A stretch of 64,000 nucleotides of DNA from JAEUJZ01 sp964460115 (GCA_964460115.1 CAYWPR010000012.1:1-64000); one strand, 5' to 3'; numbered from the stretch's first letter, positions 44,281 to 53,890 are shown. The notes: generated by a model from the letters alone, not told the origin. Numbers and translations are program-made.

Positions 44281-45504
44281 ATGAGCGGGATCACAAAGTC
44301 GTCCGCCATATCGATCGCAGAGCTTGTTGGATCGTCCAAATACACTGCGATCGCTGACGATTCGCTAAAGGACGAGGACAACGCCGCGTGGGTGCTCTAT
44401 TTACCGCCAAAGCCCCGCCAAGAATATATCGAACTCATCTCGTGGGTGCGGCAGATCGATCGCATGGCGGAAAGCGAGTGGACCGAGGGCTGGGGTTCGC
44501 GCTTTCAGATTTTTCGCATCGGTTGGCGCACGCTGATTCTGACCCATTTGGTATTGCCCGACGACTACCACGCTGAATTGCTGCTGCGCATGCGCCGGCG
44601 CTGGTTTTCTCGCCGTAGCGGCGGCGCCGGATTTGCCAATGCCACCGGTTCGGCCCATCAAGCCGAGCTGGCGGTGATACACGCCTGGGACGAATACGTC
44701 GACGCGAACGCCGAATACCATCGCTCGGACATGGTTTTTGACACCATCGCCGATTACCAGTGGATGCTTGAACACTTGGGCGGGGCGATGTTTCAAGTGT
44801 TCTCGTTTTTGACCGATGCGCAGCGTCGGGCGGTGCGGGCTTTTGGCGTCGTCGATTTGTTTTTTAACCACCTGCGCGATATGCCCGAGGATACGGCGCA
44901 GGGGCTATGCTACTTTCCCGCCGACGTACTCGACCGTTTTGGGGTCGATCGTATGGAAATCATCGATGGAAGTTGTTTTCGCAACGCCGGCTATGTGCAC
45001 ATGATGCGCTTCTGGCTGGATGATTTTCTGCCGCATTTGTATCGACTGGCCGCCGAGTTTTTAAACGATACGAATCTGCATTTTACCTGGCAGATTCTGC
45101 GTCACTGGTTTTTGCGCCGCCACGCGCGGCTGCAGCGGGCCTTGCGCGCCTGCGCGATGGATTTTCGCGCTGCCACGCAAATGTACTATGCCGACGTCAA
45201 ACCCAATCTGAACCGCTGGATCGAAGAGTCATTTTATATCGCCGGCTGCCAGTCGATGTTAAACGCCGAGGAAGACGATACCCTGGCGCCGCAGTCAGGA
45301 TCTTCTAAAAGCGATTCGCCTTTTGAACGTCGCAGCGAACCGCCGCGTCTGCCGGTGCACGAGCTGCCCGCCGATTTGGATTCCGATATGTCCGCCGATT
45401 CGCTGGATCAGTTGGTACCGGCAAATAGCGGCCCCGACCCCGGCGACTCGGGCACCGGCTGGCTGGTGGTTGGACGCCGCCGGCTTTCGCGCTATCCACG
45501 ATAA
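44281..45504 (+). CDS. Squalene/phytoene synthase-like protein with altered first motif
   Basis: 407 aa. Residues about 40-345 resemble the trans-isoprenyl diphosphate head-to-head synthases (CrtB/HpnD/squalene synthase). The second Asp-rich motif is intact: NHLRDMPEDTAQGLCYFPADVLDRFGVDR. The first motif, normally DDxxD, reads WVRQIDRMAESEWTEG, so one Asp is Arg and another Glu. The Pro-containing start (YLPPKPRQEYIELIS) and the C-terminal helices fit the fold. The last 60 residues are acidic and Ser-rich, absent from known enzymes. The protein may have shifted chemistry or be a non-catalytic relative. It is divergent from yebC and the HpnB-like gene, and an RND transporter follows about 100 bp downstream. 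Confidence 0.6.
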   Translation: MSGITKSSAISIAELVGSSKYTAIADDSLKDEDNAAWVLYLPPKPRQEYIELISWVRQIDRMAESEWTEGWGSRFQIFRIGWRTLILTHLVLPDDYHAELLLRMRRRWFSRRSGGAGFANATGSAHQAELAVIHAWDEYVDANAEYHRSDMVFDTIADYQWMLEHLGGAMFQVFSFLTDAQRRAVRAFGVVDLFFNHLRDMPEDTAQGLCYFPADVLDRFGVDRMEIIDGSCFRNAGYVHMMRFWLDDFLPHLYRLAAEFLNDTNLHFTWQILRHWFLRRHARLQRALRACAMDFRAATQMYYADVKPNLNRWIEESFYIAGCQSMLNAEEDDTLAPQSGSSKSDSPFERRSEPPRLPVHELPADLDSDMSADSLDQLVPANSGPDPGDSGTGWLVVGRRRLSRYPR

Positions 45505-45601
45505 GCCGCGGTTTCTCAATCTGCTGCTTTCGTTACAAGTTGCGCCGGTGTAGAACCAAAAGAAAATTCGCGCGCTCTGGGGCGCGCTTCGGTAGGTTCA
45601 C

Positions 45602-47938
45602 ATGTCTGACCACGCCTCGCCGTTTCTTTCGTCGATCTTTCGTACGCTCATCCGTGGGCGCTTTGCGATACTTGCCATCTACGCCGTGCTGCTGGGGCCT
45701 AGCGTCTTTTTTGCCCTCAAGGTTCCGCAGGACAACTCCATCGATCGTCTGATCATCAAGAGCGATCCGGATTATCAGGCGGCGCATGCGTTTCAAGATG
45801 TCTTTGGCGCAGCCGAATATGTCGTTCTTTTGGCCGAAGCGGACGATCCTTTTGCGCCGGCGGTCTTGCAGCGCATTGCCGAGCTGGAAGTTGCCCTCGG
45901 CCAGCTGCCCAGTGTCAGCGTCAATTCGGCCTTGTCGATTTACCGGCGCGCCAAGGCGGGTTTTGAGCCAACGCCGGCCGGGGCAGCGGATTTCAAACGT
46001 TTTGTGCATGGAACCGGGCTGTTTCAGCGCCAGGGACTTATCGGCGAACACTTTCTGGCGACTCCTTTAGTTTTGCGCATTTCCGAGGGAAACGCCGCAG
46101 AGCGGGATGCGCTGCTAGCGCGAATCGATGCGCTTTTGGCCCCCATCGAGAAAAATCCGGCGCCGTTTTTGCGCCTGCGCAAGGTTGGCCAGCCTTATGT
46201 CGTCGCCTATCTAGACAACGACACCCGGCAGACCGGCGCCCGCTACTTTCCGCTGTTTTTCCTGTTTGTGGTCGTGCTGAACGTCGCGCTGTATCGCTCG
46301 TGGCGCACGCTGCTGGCCTTTGTGATTACGCTGGGTGTCTGCGCTGCCATGACCGTTGGCTTTGTCGGCCTTATAGGCGGGGTGTTCACCATCGTTTCGC
46401 AACTGGTGCCGATGACCATTCTTATCGTCTGCATGGCGACGCTCGTCTACATCCATTCGCGCTTTGTCGATCACCCCCCGCAGGACGGGCGTAGCATCGA
46501 AGAGCATCAAGTGTTCGCGCTGGCCAATAAGTTTTTGGCCTGTACCGCTTCGATTTTCGCCGCCGCCGTTGGTTTTGCGGCGCTGTGCGTGTCCAAGATT
46601 CGTCCGATTCGCGAGATGGGCATTTGGGTGGCGGTGGGCCTGCTTTTGACCTGGCTGGCGGTCTTTACATTGTTTCCGGCGCTACAACGCGTGCTGAAAA
46701 CACCCACGCAGCAGCAACGCAAGATGGCAGCAGACTGGTGGGTGCGCATGGTCGAATTTTTGCCCGGCTGGACCTACCGTTGGCGCTTCCTTTTGGTCTT
46801 TGGCTCTTTGGCCATGTCGGCGACCGGCGCGGTGGCTTTGTTCGGAATTCCCGGAACGGTCACGGCGATGCACCTTGAGACAAATCCGGTCGAATACATC
46901 GCGCACAGCTCACCGCTGTACAAAAACACCAAAGAACTGGAAAAAGTTCTGCATGGACTGTCGGTGGTCAACTTGTGGCTGAAAGCCGGCCCGGATGCGC
47001 AAGGGCGCACGGCACAAGGCGCCTTGACGCAACCCACGGTGTTGCGGGCGCTCGACGATCTGCAGACGACGCTGGAAAGCGATTCACATGTCGGTTCGGC
47101 GGCCAGCATGATCAGCATCCTGCGCACCCTGCGCTACCTTGGGGGGCGCGGTGATACGTTGCCTACCGAAGCTGCTGCTTTAGAGAAGATTGCCGACGAC
47201 ATGGAAACCATGCTGCCGCGCGAGCCGATGCTGCAAAGCTTCGTCGAAAAGAACAATCTGGCGCAGACGCATTTTGCAGTCGTCACCACCGCCACCGATC
47301 ACGAGGGTTTTGTCGCCCTGGAAGCCACTTTGCAAAAGCTCTGGCAGCAAGTGCAAGCGCGCCATCCCGAGGCGTTAAAAGGTTGGCAAATGCGCGCCGT
47401 GGGCATGGCGCCGCTGCAGGCCAAGGTCTCGTATCAAATGGTGCCGACGCTCGTAGAAAGCTTTGTGCTGACGGTGGGCATCATTTTTATCACTTTCCTC
47501 ATCGTCTTTCGCAGCGGTCCGGCGCGAATCATGGCAATGATTCCTTCAGTCTTCGCGATTCTGGTGATGTTTCTGTTTATGCGCGGAACCGGAATTTTCT
47601 TAAATGTCGCGACCATCCTGATCGCCACCACCGTGCTTGGAACCTCGGAAAACGACCAGATTCACTTTTTCTATCACTTTCAAGAGGGCCGCCAAGGCGG
47701 CGCAACCGTCGAGCAGTCGCTGCGCCATACCCTGCTCATCTCAGGACGGGCCATCTTTTTTGCCACGCTGATTAACGCCGGCGGATTTCTGGCTTTTGCT
47801 TTGGCCACGCTGCCGCCGATTCGTCAATTCGGCATTTTGTCCTCGCTGGCTTTCGTCCTGTCGATGATCGCCGACTTTAGCGCACTGCCGGCAGCGCTGT
47901 GGCTGCTGTTTCGCGCCAAACCCGATCAGGTCAAGTAG
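45602..47938 (+). CDS. RND/MMPL-family lipid transporter (HpnN-like)
   Basis: 778 aa with two repeated halves, each having one N-terminal helix, a large periplasmic domain and a block of five helices. The first half shows IRGRFAILAIYAVLLGPSVFF, VPQDNSIDRLIIKSDPDY and the sterol-sensing-like block LMPLFF..VLNVALYRSWRTLLAF. The second shows LVESFVLTVGIIFITFLIVF and LNVATILIATTVLGTSENDQIHFFYHF, with the D and H typical of proton relay. The SDPDYQAAHAFQDVFG motif is common in MMPL and hopanoid RND (HpnN) proteins. It probably moves a lipid to the outer membrane. ATG 45602 follows TAGG at 6 nt. Confidence 0.82.
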   Translation: MSDHASPFLSSIFRTLIRGRFAILAIYAVLLGPSVFFALKVPQDNSIDRLIIKSDPDYQAAHAFQDVFGAAEYVVLLAEADDPFAPAVLQRIAELEVALGQLPSVSVNSALSIYRRAKAGFEPTPAGAADFKRFVHGTGLFQRQGLIGEHFLATPLVLRISEGNAAERDALLARIDALLAPIEKNPAPFLRLRKVGQPYVVAYLDNDTRQTGARYFPLFFLFVVVLNVALYRSWRTLLAFVITLGVCAAMTVGFVGLIGGVFTIVSQLVPMTILIVCMATLVYIHSRFVDHPPQDGRSIEEHQVFALANKFLACTASIFAAAVGFAALCVSKIRPIREMGIWVAVGLLLTWLAVFTLFPALQRVLKTPTQQQRKMAADWWVRMVEFLPGWTYRWRFLLVFGSLAMSATGAVALFGIPGTVTAMHLETNPVEYIAHSSPLYKNTKELEKVLHGLSVVNLWLKAGPDAQGRTAQGALTQPTVLRALDDLQTTLESDSHVGSAASMISILRTLRYLGGRGDTLPTEAAALEKIADDMETMLPREPMLQSFVEKNNLAQTHFAVVTTATDHEGFVALEATLQKLWQQVQARHPEALKGWQMRAVGMAPLQAKVSYQMVPTLVESFVLTVGIIFITFLIVFRSGPARIMAMIPSVFAILVMFLFMRGTGIFLNVATILIATTVLGTSENDQIHFFYHFQEGRQGGATVEQSLRHTLLISGRAIFFATLINAGGFLAFALATLPPIRQFGILSSLAFVLSMIADFSALPAALWLLFRAKPDQVK

Positions 47939-48676
47939 CTACGGTTCCATCGGGGATGGTGAGAAATCGCCATCTTCAGCGCCATCGCCGGCAAGGGGCG
48001 GGGCGCGATGCGAACTGCTCAGCAGCGAATCGATCTCGCTTGCCCAAGTCGTGCTGACCGCCGTCTGACAGCGGCGCAGTTTGCGCCCGACGAATTCGTC
48101 TCCGGTCAGCGCCGCCAAGGCCAAATCCAGCGTGGCGGTGCGCTCTGCCAATTTATGCCTGGCTTCGCTGGACTTGGCATCCGCTTGTTCTAACTGGGCG
48201 CGGCAACGCTGCCCGTATAGCCGCGCCACGCGCAAATGCAGCCGCGTGCGCTCTTGCGCTTCGTGTTGTGCTTCGCGGCGCAAAGTCACTTCTTCGCGCG
48301 CGAACAAAAGCCGACTGAGCTCCCAGTGCGCGGTCGCGGCGTAGTTCAGTTGCTGTGCATCGCGCAAAGATGCGGTCGAGCCATCGCCGTTATTGTAGGT
48401 ATAAGTTCCCCACTGCCAGCCTCGGCCGGCGCTAAGCCGCAATTGCGGCAAAAGCGGAGCCAGCCGCAAACGCGTCTCTAGACTGCGCCGACTCGGCTCA
48501 TCAAGGTGCGCATGACGGGTCGCAGCGCGCTGCAGCCAGCGCAGTTCTTCTCCGTCCGATTCGGCGGCGGCTTGGGCAAAAGCGCGACCGCTTAGCAGCA
48601 GCAAAAGCAGCGCCAGCGATGGTCGGCCAAAGACGCAGCACTTGCGCTGCGTCGAACGCATCTTCTGATTGGGCAT
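47939..48676 (-). CDS. Half-length TolC/outer-membrane-efflux-like protein
   Basis: 245 aa with a Sec signal (SLALLLLLLSGRAFAQA). The mature part looks like one half of an outer-membrane efflux protein: RLRLAPLLPQLRLSAGRGW near 68, AATAHWELSRLLFAREEVTLRREA near 112, a long helix (RTRLHLRVARLYGQRCRAQLEQADAK) and the LAERTATLDLALAALTG turn. TolC proteins are about 450 aa, with two such halves. Either this is a single-repeat homologue or a decayed copy, but the clean signal peptide, intact frame and GAGGAG ribosome-binding site (7 nt before ATG 48676) argue for a functional gene. It is convergent with the RND transporter and directly abuts it. Confidence 0.55.
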   Translation of the reverse strand: MPNQKMRSTQRKCCVFGRPSLALLLLLLSGRAFAQAAAESDGEELRWLQRAATRHAHLDEPSRRSLETRLRLAPLLPQLRLSAGRGWQWGTYTYNNGDGSTASLRDAQQLNYAATAHWELSRLLFAREEVTLRREAQHEAQERTRLHLRVARLYGQRCRAQLEQADAKSSEARHKLAERTATLDLALAALTGDEFVGRKLRRCQTAVSTTWASEIDSLLSSSHRAPPLAGDGAEDGDFSPSPMEP

Positions 48677-48762
48677 CGAAAGCTCCTCAAGATGGAAGTG
48701 AATCCTCTTGTTCGGCGGCCCATTGTCAAAGTTGCGTCAAAGTCGCGCCGCAAAATGATTTT

Positions 48763-50433
48763 TTATGGATTTGTCGAGTTGCCCAGACGCTCGGCTAGAG
48801 CTCCGGGAGCCGTGTCCGCAGATGTCAGGCGCTCGATGAGTTCCGCCACCTGATCGGCAAACACTGCGCGTTGCGATGAAGACAGACTTGATTCGCGCGC
48901 CGCGCGCCATTTGCTTAGATCCATCGGCTTGCCGCTTGTGCGCAGCCCAAACAAAAGCTGCGTGCGCGGTCGTGGCGCTGTGGCTACGCTGCTGCCTTTT
49001 TGAGGGACGGCGCTTGGTTGGCCCAGGTATCCGATAATCTGGCGCAGCCGCACGGGTTGCCCTTCGGCAAGGCCGCGCGCGAATCGGCCGAGGTTCTGGT
49101 ACGTGGTTTCAAGCCCCCCGGGATGGCTGATGATCACTTGGTTGCCGGTCAAACCGTGCGCTGCATGGCCGCGCACAATCTGCAAGATTTTGCCGGGGCC
49201 GGCGGCAACCACCGGTGTGCCCGGAAGGGCCGGATATTCGATTCCCAGTCGGCCCCGCTCGCTGTGCATTACCGGTCGCAGCGCGGCTGCCGCGGCTGTG
49301 CTCACCGTACCGCGTCCATAAAGTAGAGGCATTCGGCACAGCGTTCGCGCCAGGCTGTCGCCCGATTCATGAAAATAATGAAGGGCCGATCCGGGGGCAG
49401 CACCCGCCGCGGGAAGGGCGTTTCGGCCGCTCGGGCCCAAAAAGGCGCGCAGCGGCCGAGCAGGTTTGCTCAAATGTGCGGAATTCGTCACAGTCGCCGG
49501 CTGATATTCGACGGCCAAAAGGCGGCCGTACCGATAGAAGTTGCCACCTAGCAGCACTCGTTCCACGACGACGCGAAAACGGTCGCCCGGCTGCGTTTCG
49601 AAAAAGGCGCCAAATTCGCAGGCAAAAATCTCCCCGATGCGGGTGGCCAGGGCCGAATGCTCGCCGGCTCGAATCACCGCCCCGACGAAGTCGCCGCTTT
49701 GATCGATAGAAATGTTCAGACTGGTCAGTTGCCGCGAAATCGGCTGTTCCTGACGGCTGCTGACAAAGCGTTCGGTGCCGCCGGTGGCGACGCGCTCTAG
49801 GTGAAATGCCGAGCGCTCGGTCAGCCTATAGTCAAGGGCCGCCAGCCGATCTTCCAAATCGAAGTACAAGCTAAAAGTCTGCCCTGCACCTAGGCCTCCG
49901 GGGTCCAAAAGCGAGCGCAAGGTGGTCTGCAGCTCGTCGCTAAGCTGACTGCTGAGCGCAGCGGCCGGCAACTGGTTGCGCAGCACCGCCGAAACAGTGT
50001 CGCCTTCTTTTAAGGCCACTTCAACGACTCGAGGATAATCAGGAAGCGGCGGGGTGGTGTGCGTTCGGCGCGTCGGCCGAGCGGGAACCGGTGGAGTTCC
50101 GGGGGGACCGATCAGGCGCGTGTGCGTGGCCAGACTGGCGCGACGTCCGGCGCTGGCCAGTTCCATCAAGGCCGGCACCGACGTATCGTGACGGTAGTAC
50201 AGAACGTACAGATTGACGGCGCCAAGCACGAGGAAAAACGCCGCAAGTCCAATGGACGCGCGATGCCTTTGCAAAAGGGACGGCGACTCGCGCCCGCGCA
50301 GGCGGCTTTTAGGCCCGGACACGGACATGCTGCGGCCGATGCGACCGCTATTACGTCGGCGGCTGCGCGCAGAACCGGTCAAACGGTGCAGCAAGCGCAG
50401 CACTGTAGGTGCAGAGGAACGGCGCCGCGACAT
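48763..50433 (-). CDS. LytM/M23-like periplasmic protein lacking zinc ligands
   Basis: 556 aa from ATG 50433; a TTG start at 50466 would add 11 residues. A basic N-terminus precedes one membrane helix (ASIGLAAFFLVLGAVNLYVLYY), a Pro/Thr linker, an OapA/LysM-like region with VVEVALKEGDTVSAVLRNQ near 145, a middle domain typical of MepM proteins, and an M23-like domain (about 395-510). In that domain the zinc motif HxGxD is RLGIEYPALPGTPVVAAG, and the second site (normally YxHLS and HLHFE) is TYQNLGRFARGLAEGQPVR and RTQLLFGLR. All three His ligands are lost, so it is probably an amidase activator or scaffold, not a hydrolase. Confidence 0.75.
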   Translation of the reverse strand: MSRRRSSAPTVLRLLHRLTGSARSRRRNSGRIGRSMSVSGPKSRLRGRESPSLLQRHRASIGLAAFFLVLGAVNLYVLYYRHDTSVPALMELASAGRRASLATHTRLIGPPGTPPVPARPTRRTHTTPPLPDYPRVVEVALKEGDTVSAVLRNQLPAAALSSQLSDELQTTLRSLLDPGGLGAGQTFSLYFDLEDRLAALDYRLTERSAFHLERVATGGTERFVSSRQEQPISRQLTSLNISIDQSGDFVGAVIRAGEHSALATRIGEIFACEFGAFFETQPGDRFRVVVERVLLGGNFYRYGRLLAVEYQPATVTNSAHLSKPARPLRAFLGPSGRNALPAAGAAPGSALHYFHESGDSLARTLCRMPLLYGRGTVSTAAAAALRPVMHSERGRLGIEYPALPGTPVVAAGPGKILQIVRGHAAHGLTGNQVIISHPGGLETTYQNLGRFARGLAEGQPVRLRQIIGYLGQPSAVPQKGSSVATAPRPRTQLLFGLRTSGKPMDLSKWRAARESSLSSSQRAVFADQVAELIERLTSADTAPGALAERLGNSTNP

Positions 50434-50519
50434 GGGAGGACTTTGATCGATAACACGTCTCGGCAACTCTGTGAAATTTTTGCCAAAAGCGGCGGCTAGG
50501 CCCGGAAGCGATTAAGAAG

Positions 50520-53500
50520 CTATCTGCCCAGAAGTCCGCCGAGACCACGTTTGGCGGCGTCCTCAATCTTTTGTCGCGAATTGGCGGGAGCCGTCGGCTG
50601 GTTGCTTGGCGTTCCGTTGAGGGCGCCGCCCAGCACATTGCGCAGCGGCTGTGCCGCCGCCCCGCCGAGCAGTTCTTTGCCTCGGCCGCGCATGATCGCC
50701 GCGGCCAGCGCCGCTACGGTTTTTCCGATGTCGACGATTTCAAAACGTGGACCGGTCAGCGAGCCTCCGACGCGCAGCCCGACGGGAATCGCGGCATCGG
50801 GAACCAGCTTGCCGCCGGTCGCCGCCGAAATGACTTTGGGGGACAAATCGAGGTTGCCGGTCAAAAGCAAGCTTTTGTCCAGGCCAATGCTGCCGTTTAG
50901 CACCACCGAGCCTTGATCAGAGCCAAAGCGCAGCGGGCTACTCGTATGCAACTTGCCGTTGTCGATGCGGAAATTCGCCGAAAGGTTATTGATTCCCAAG
51001 TCGTTTGAAACAGCGCCCTGTTTCAATTGCTTGGCGGCGGCCGCCAAAAGCGGGGCGATGACTTGGCTGCTGACTCCGGCGGCTTCCCAGCGCGCTTCGG
51101 TCAGGCCCAGCCCGAGCTGTCCGGTGATGCGCGGCGCAATATCCGCCCAGCTATAGCCCTGACCATTGGCTGACAGGTCGAGGCTGCCGCGACCGCTCAG
51201 CTTTTTGCCGACGTCGCTGCCGCGCATGGACAGAACTTGGCTGATTTCGATGCGGTCCAGTTTGGCATGCAGCGCAAAGCGCGGCTGGCTGGGGCCAAAA
51301 TCGAAGGTCGAACCGCCGGCGTTGACGCTGCCGCCTAGAGCCTGGCCGCGCAAAGTTTTAAGCAGCAGTTTGCCGCCCGACATCGTCACTTCCAGCAATA
51401 GGTCGCGCACCGGTGTGGCTTTGTAGCGTCCGCTGTTTACTTGCACGCGGCCGTTCATTTCCAGACGGCGCAAAAATCCCGGAATTGGCGCCGGACGAGA
51501 ATCGCCGCGGGCGGGTTCATCGCGAGTTTCACTGCCGGGCGGTCCTAAAATGGCGTCTAAATCCAGCCGATCGCCGACGAAGTTAAAAGTAATCTTGCGG
51601 GGCGCGTCGAGGCCTATCACTTCGCCGCTGCCCTTCAGCGTTCCACCGGCTACCGCCAGATCGAACTGATCCAGCCGAGCTCGGGCGGTAGCCAGTCGAT
51701 TCGGATTGCCATCGAAGCTGAAGGCAATCTTTAACCGGCTGTCCAAAAGTCCCCCGACGCTGCTACGTCGCAATCCCGGCAAAACTTGGCCAAGCCGCGA
51801 CAAATCCAGGTCTACAAGTGGCAATTTGACGTCAATCTGGTTGCGCTCCATATCGACCTGACCGACTAGACGTATGGTTCCGCCGGGCACCGTCAGCTCG
51901 GCAAGCTGAATGCGCACCAGTTTGCTGCCGCGCTCGATTTGGACGCGCATACGCATCGGAACGCCTTGTCCTTTGTCCACGCTGCCGGGCAGGCGCAACT
52001 GGGCGCCGGTCAGGTCCAGATCGCTCTTGACGCTGGCGCTGGCTGGTGTCGAGTGCACTTGCGCCGTCAATCCGGCGTTGCCGCGCAGCGTCAAATCGCC
52101 ACCGTTGACGTACGCCGAGGTCATTGCGACGTGCGTCGTCAGATCCAGCGTATCGCCGTGCTTTTTGGCGGTGCCGCTGACTTGTAGCGTGCCCTCGATG
52201 CGATTTTTGCTGGTAGCCCGCTCGACGCTGGGCAATAGGCGCAAAAGGCGCTCTAAATCCACCGAGCCGCTGTCCAGCGTCAGGTCCAAATCGTCTGCCG
52301 AGCGCACTTTGCCGTGCAGAAGCAGGGCCAGCGGTCCCAAATTGAGTCCGAAGCGCTCAATGTCCGCTCCTTGGCCGGCGCCGTTGACTCGTCCGCGCAG
52401 CTCGAGCAAAAGCGGCGTTTCCGCCGGTTTGGCAAATGACGGCAAAATGAGGCTGGCCGGGGTCAAATCGAGGGCCACTTCGACCAGGGCCGCGGTCGGA
52501 GTCCCCGAGACGGCACCACGTACCAAAAGCGGGCCGCGAAGCACCGCATCCTTGGGCAAAGCCGACGGCGGCAGCACGGCAAGCAGCTTTTCCAAAAGCA
52601 GCCCGCGCGAGCTTAGCGAAAGCTTATTGATGGCCGGCGTCGTCCACAAGTTGCGCAGGTCGGCCTGCGCACTAAGCGCCATGTCGTTCACCGAAAGTTC
52701 CAGTTTCTCTACTTGAATGTCGCCAGCCGCTGGCACGGCTTTTAGCTGCGTTTGGATGCGCAGATCCGCCGGTGTGCCGCGCTGCGGTGGCGACCCTGGC
52801 GGTGCATCGGCGGCTTCGAGATCCAGCACAAGATGCCGAGCGGCGGCGCTGGCGCTAAATTGCAACTGTCCGCTATCGGCGGGCGTTTCCAGTTTTAACT
52901 GCGCCTCGATGCGGGCGCCGGCTAGGCCAATGCCTGGCGCCGGTGGTAAAAAACGCAGCAGCGGTTCAATTTCGATGGGCGAAAGCGAAAACTCGGCGCG
53001 ACGCAGCAGCAAAAGCGGATTTTGCACTTGTAGATCGCGTGGCAAGGGCCCAACGGTAAGGCCCAGATGAAAATTGGAAACGCTCGACAGAACGGCCATG
53101 TCCAGGGTTAGCGAAAAAGGCGCAAACAACTGGGCGTTTTCCAGCGCGAACTGAATGTTATCCAGCCGCAGCGGTACGGCTGCACCGGTGGGCGTCGATA
53201 GATCGTAAAAATAGATGCCGGCGTCGCGAATTCCCACGTGCCGCAGCAAAATGCCGCCCAGGCGCTCGATTTCTTCGGGCGTCGGCGGCGGGCTTTCCGG
53301 CTGGGTGCCGCGCTTGTCCAAAATATCCTGATACGATAGACGCCCGTCGGCGCTGCGAACGACGTTGACTCGCAGATCGGCAACTTCGAAAGAAGTCACC
53401 TCTAGCTTTTTGCCAAGCGAAATCAAAAGCGGCCACAGCGCCACTCGAGCCCGCAGCGCCCCGACCTGAACCAGCGGTTGCGCCAAAATTCCCGTCTGTC

Positions 53501-53759
53501 CAGGCGCAGCTTCCAATGCGATGTCGCGTATTTCCATGCGCACCCAGGGCAAAAGCTTCAGCCGAACCTGGCCCACGCGCAGCGGCCGGCCGATTTGTTC
53601 CTCAATTTTTGGGGCCTGGGCGCGCACTTGCTTTTCGACAAGGCCGCCAAAGTCGTAGACAAAGCCGACGACGATGACGATAAAAAGCAAACTGGCAAGC
53701 GGAATACCGACGCCGAGCAGCAGTCGGCGAATGAAGCGATGGCGTTGCAAGAAACTCAT
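50520..53759 (-). CDS. Large AsmA-family protein
   Basis: 1079 aa. An N-terminal membrane helix (LLLGVGIPLASLLFIVIVVGF) anchors a long periplasmic region of repeated beta-structure. The start LRVGQVRLKLLPWVRMEIRDIALE (residues about 57-80) is the AsmA hallmark, and ending segments such as LSGRGSLDLSANGQGYSWADI and NLSANFRIDNGKLHT match the AsmA/AsmA_2 C-terminal domain. AsmA-like proteins bridge the envelope and carry phospholipids between membranes. The last 40 residues (GGAAAQPLRNVLGGALNGTPS, then Gly/Leu repeats) form the usual low-complexity tail. It precedes the LytM-like gene on the same strand and is divergent from degP. Confidence 0.9.
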   Translation of the reverse strand: MSFLQRHRFIRRLLLGVGIPLASLLFIVIVVGFVYDFGGLVEKQVRAQAPKIEEQIGRPLRVGQVRLKLLPWVRMEIRDIALEAAPGQTGILAQPLVQVGALRARVALWPLLISLGKKLEVTSFEVADLRVNVVRSADGRLSYQDILDKRGTQPESPPPTPEEIERLGGILLRHVGIRDAGIYFYDLSTPTGAAVPLRLDNIQFALENAQLFAPFSLTLDMAVLSSVSNFHLGLTVGPLPRDLQVQNPLLLLRRAEFSLSPIEIEPLLRFLPPAPGIGLAGARIEAQLKLETPADSGQLQFSASAAARHLVLDLEAADAPPGSPPQRGTPADLRIQTQLKAVPAAGDIQVEKLELSVNDMALSAQADLRNLWTTPAINKLSLSSRGLLLEKLLAVLPPSALPKDAVLRGPLLVRGAVSGTPTAALVEVALDLTPASLILPSFAKPAETPLLLELRGRVNGAGQGADIERFGLNLGPLALLLHGKVRSADDLDLTLDSGSVDLERLLRLLPSVERATSKNRIEGTLQVSGTAKKHGDTLDLTTHVAMTSAYVNGGDLTLRGNAGLTAQVHSTPASASVKSDLDLTGAQLRLPGSVDKGQGVPMRMRVQIERGSKLVRIQLAELTVPGGTIRLVGQVDMERNQIDVKLPLVDLDLSRLGQVLPGLRRSSVGGLLDSRLKIAFSFDGNPNRLATARARLDQFDLAVAGGTLKGSGEVIGLDAPRKITFNFVGDRLDLDAILGPPGSETRDEPARGDSRPAPIPGFLRRLEMNGRVQVNSGRYKATPVRDLLLEVTMSGGKLLLKTLRGQALGGSVNAGGSTFDFGPSQPRFALHAKLDRIEISQVLSMRGSDVGKKLSGRGSLDLSANGQGYSWADIAPRITGQLGLGLTEARWEAAGVSSQVIAPLLAAAAKQLKQGAVSNDLGINNLSANFRIDNGKLHTSSPLRFGSDQGSVVLNGSIGLDKSLLLTGNLDLSPKVISAATGGKLVPDAAIPVGLRVGGSLTGPRFEIVDIGKTVAALAAAIMRGRGKELLGGAAAQPLRNVLGGALNGTPSNQPTAPANSRQKIEDAAKRGLGGLLGR

Positions 53760-53890
53760 GCGGCGTGCTCCTTGGCCCTATGTTACATGCCCGATGGGAG
53801 GAATGTACGGGTGGGCTTGAATGTTATGTACACAGCCATTAGCTTTTCCGCTGAAGGACTTCAGCCGGTTTTTATTGGAGGAATGTAACA
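53760..53890. other. Divergent intergenic region AsmA/degP
   Basis: 131 bp holding the divergent promoters, a terminator-like hairpin (53850-53874) and the degP ribosome-binding site (GGAGG 53877-53881). Confidence 0.4.
53850..53874 (+). promoter_or_regulatory. Terminator-like hairpin in the leader of the DegP-like gene
   Basis: GCTGAAG-GA-CTTCAGC (53850-53865) is a perfect 7-bp hairpin, widened by outer CC/GG pairs, and followed by GTTTTTATT. The ribosome-binding site begins 3 nt later. No upstream gene on this strand needs terminating, so attenuation of degP or a stem-bound operator are possible explanations. Confidence 0.45.
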
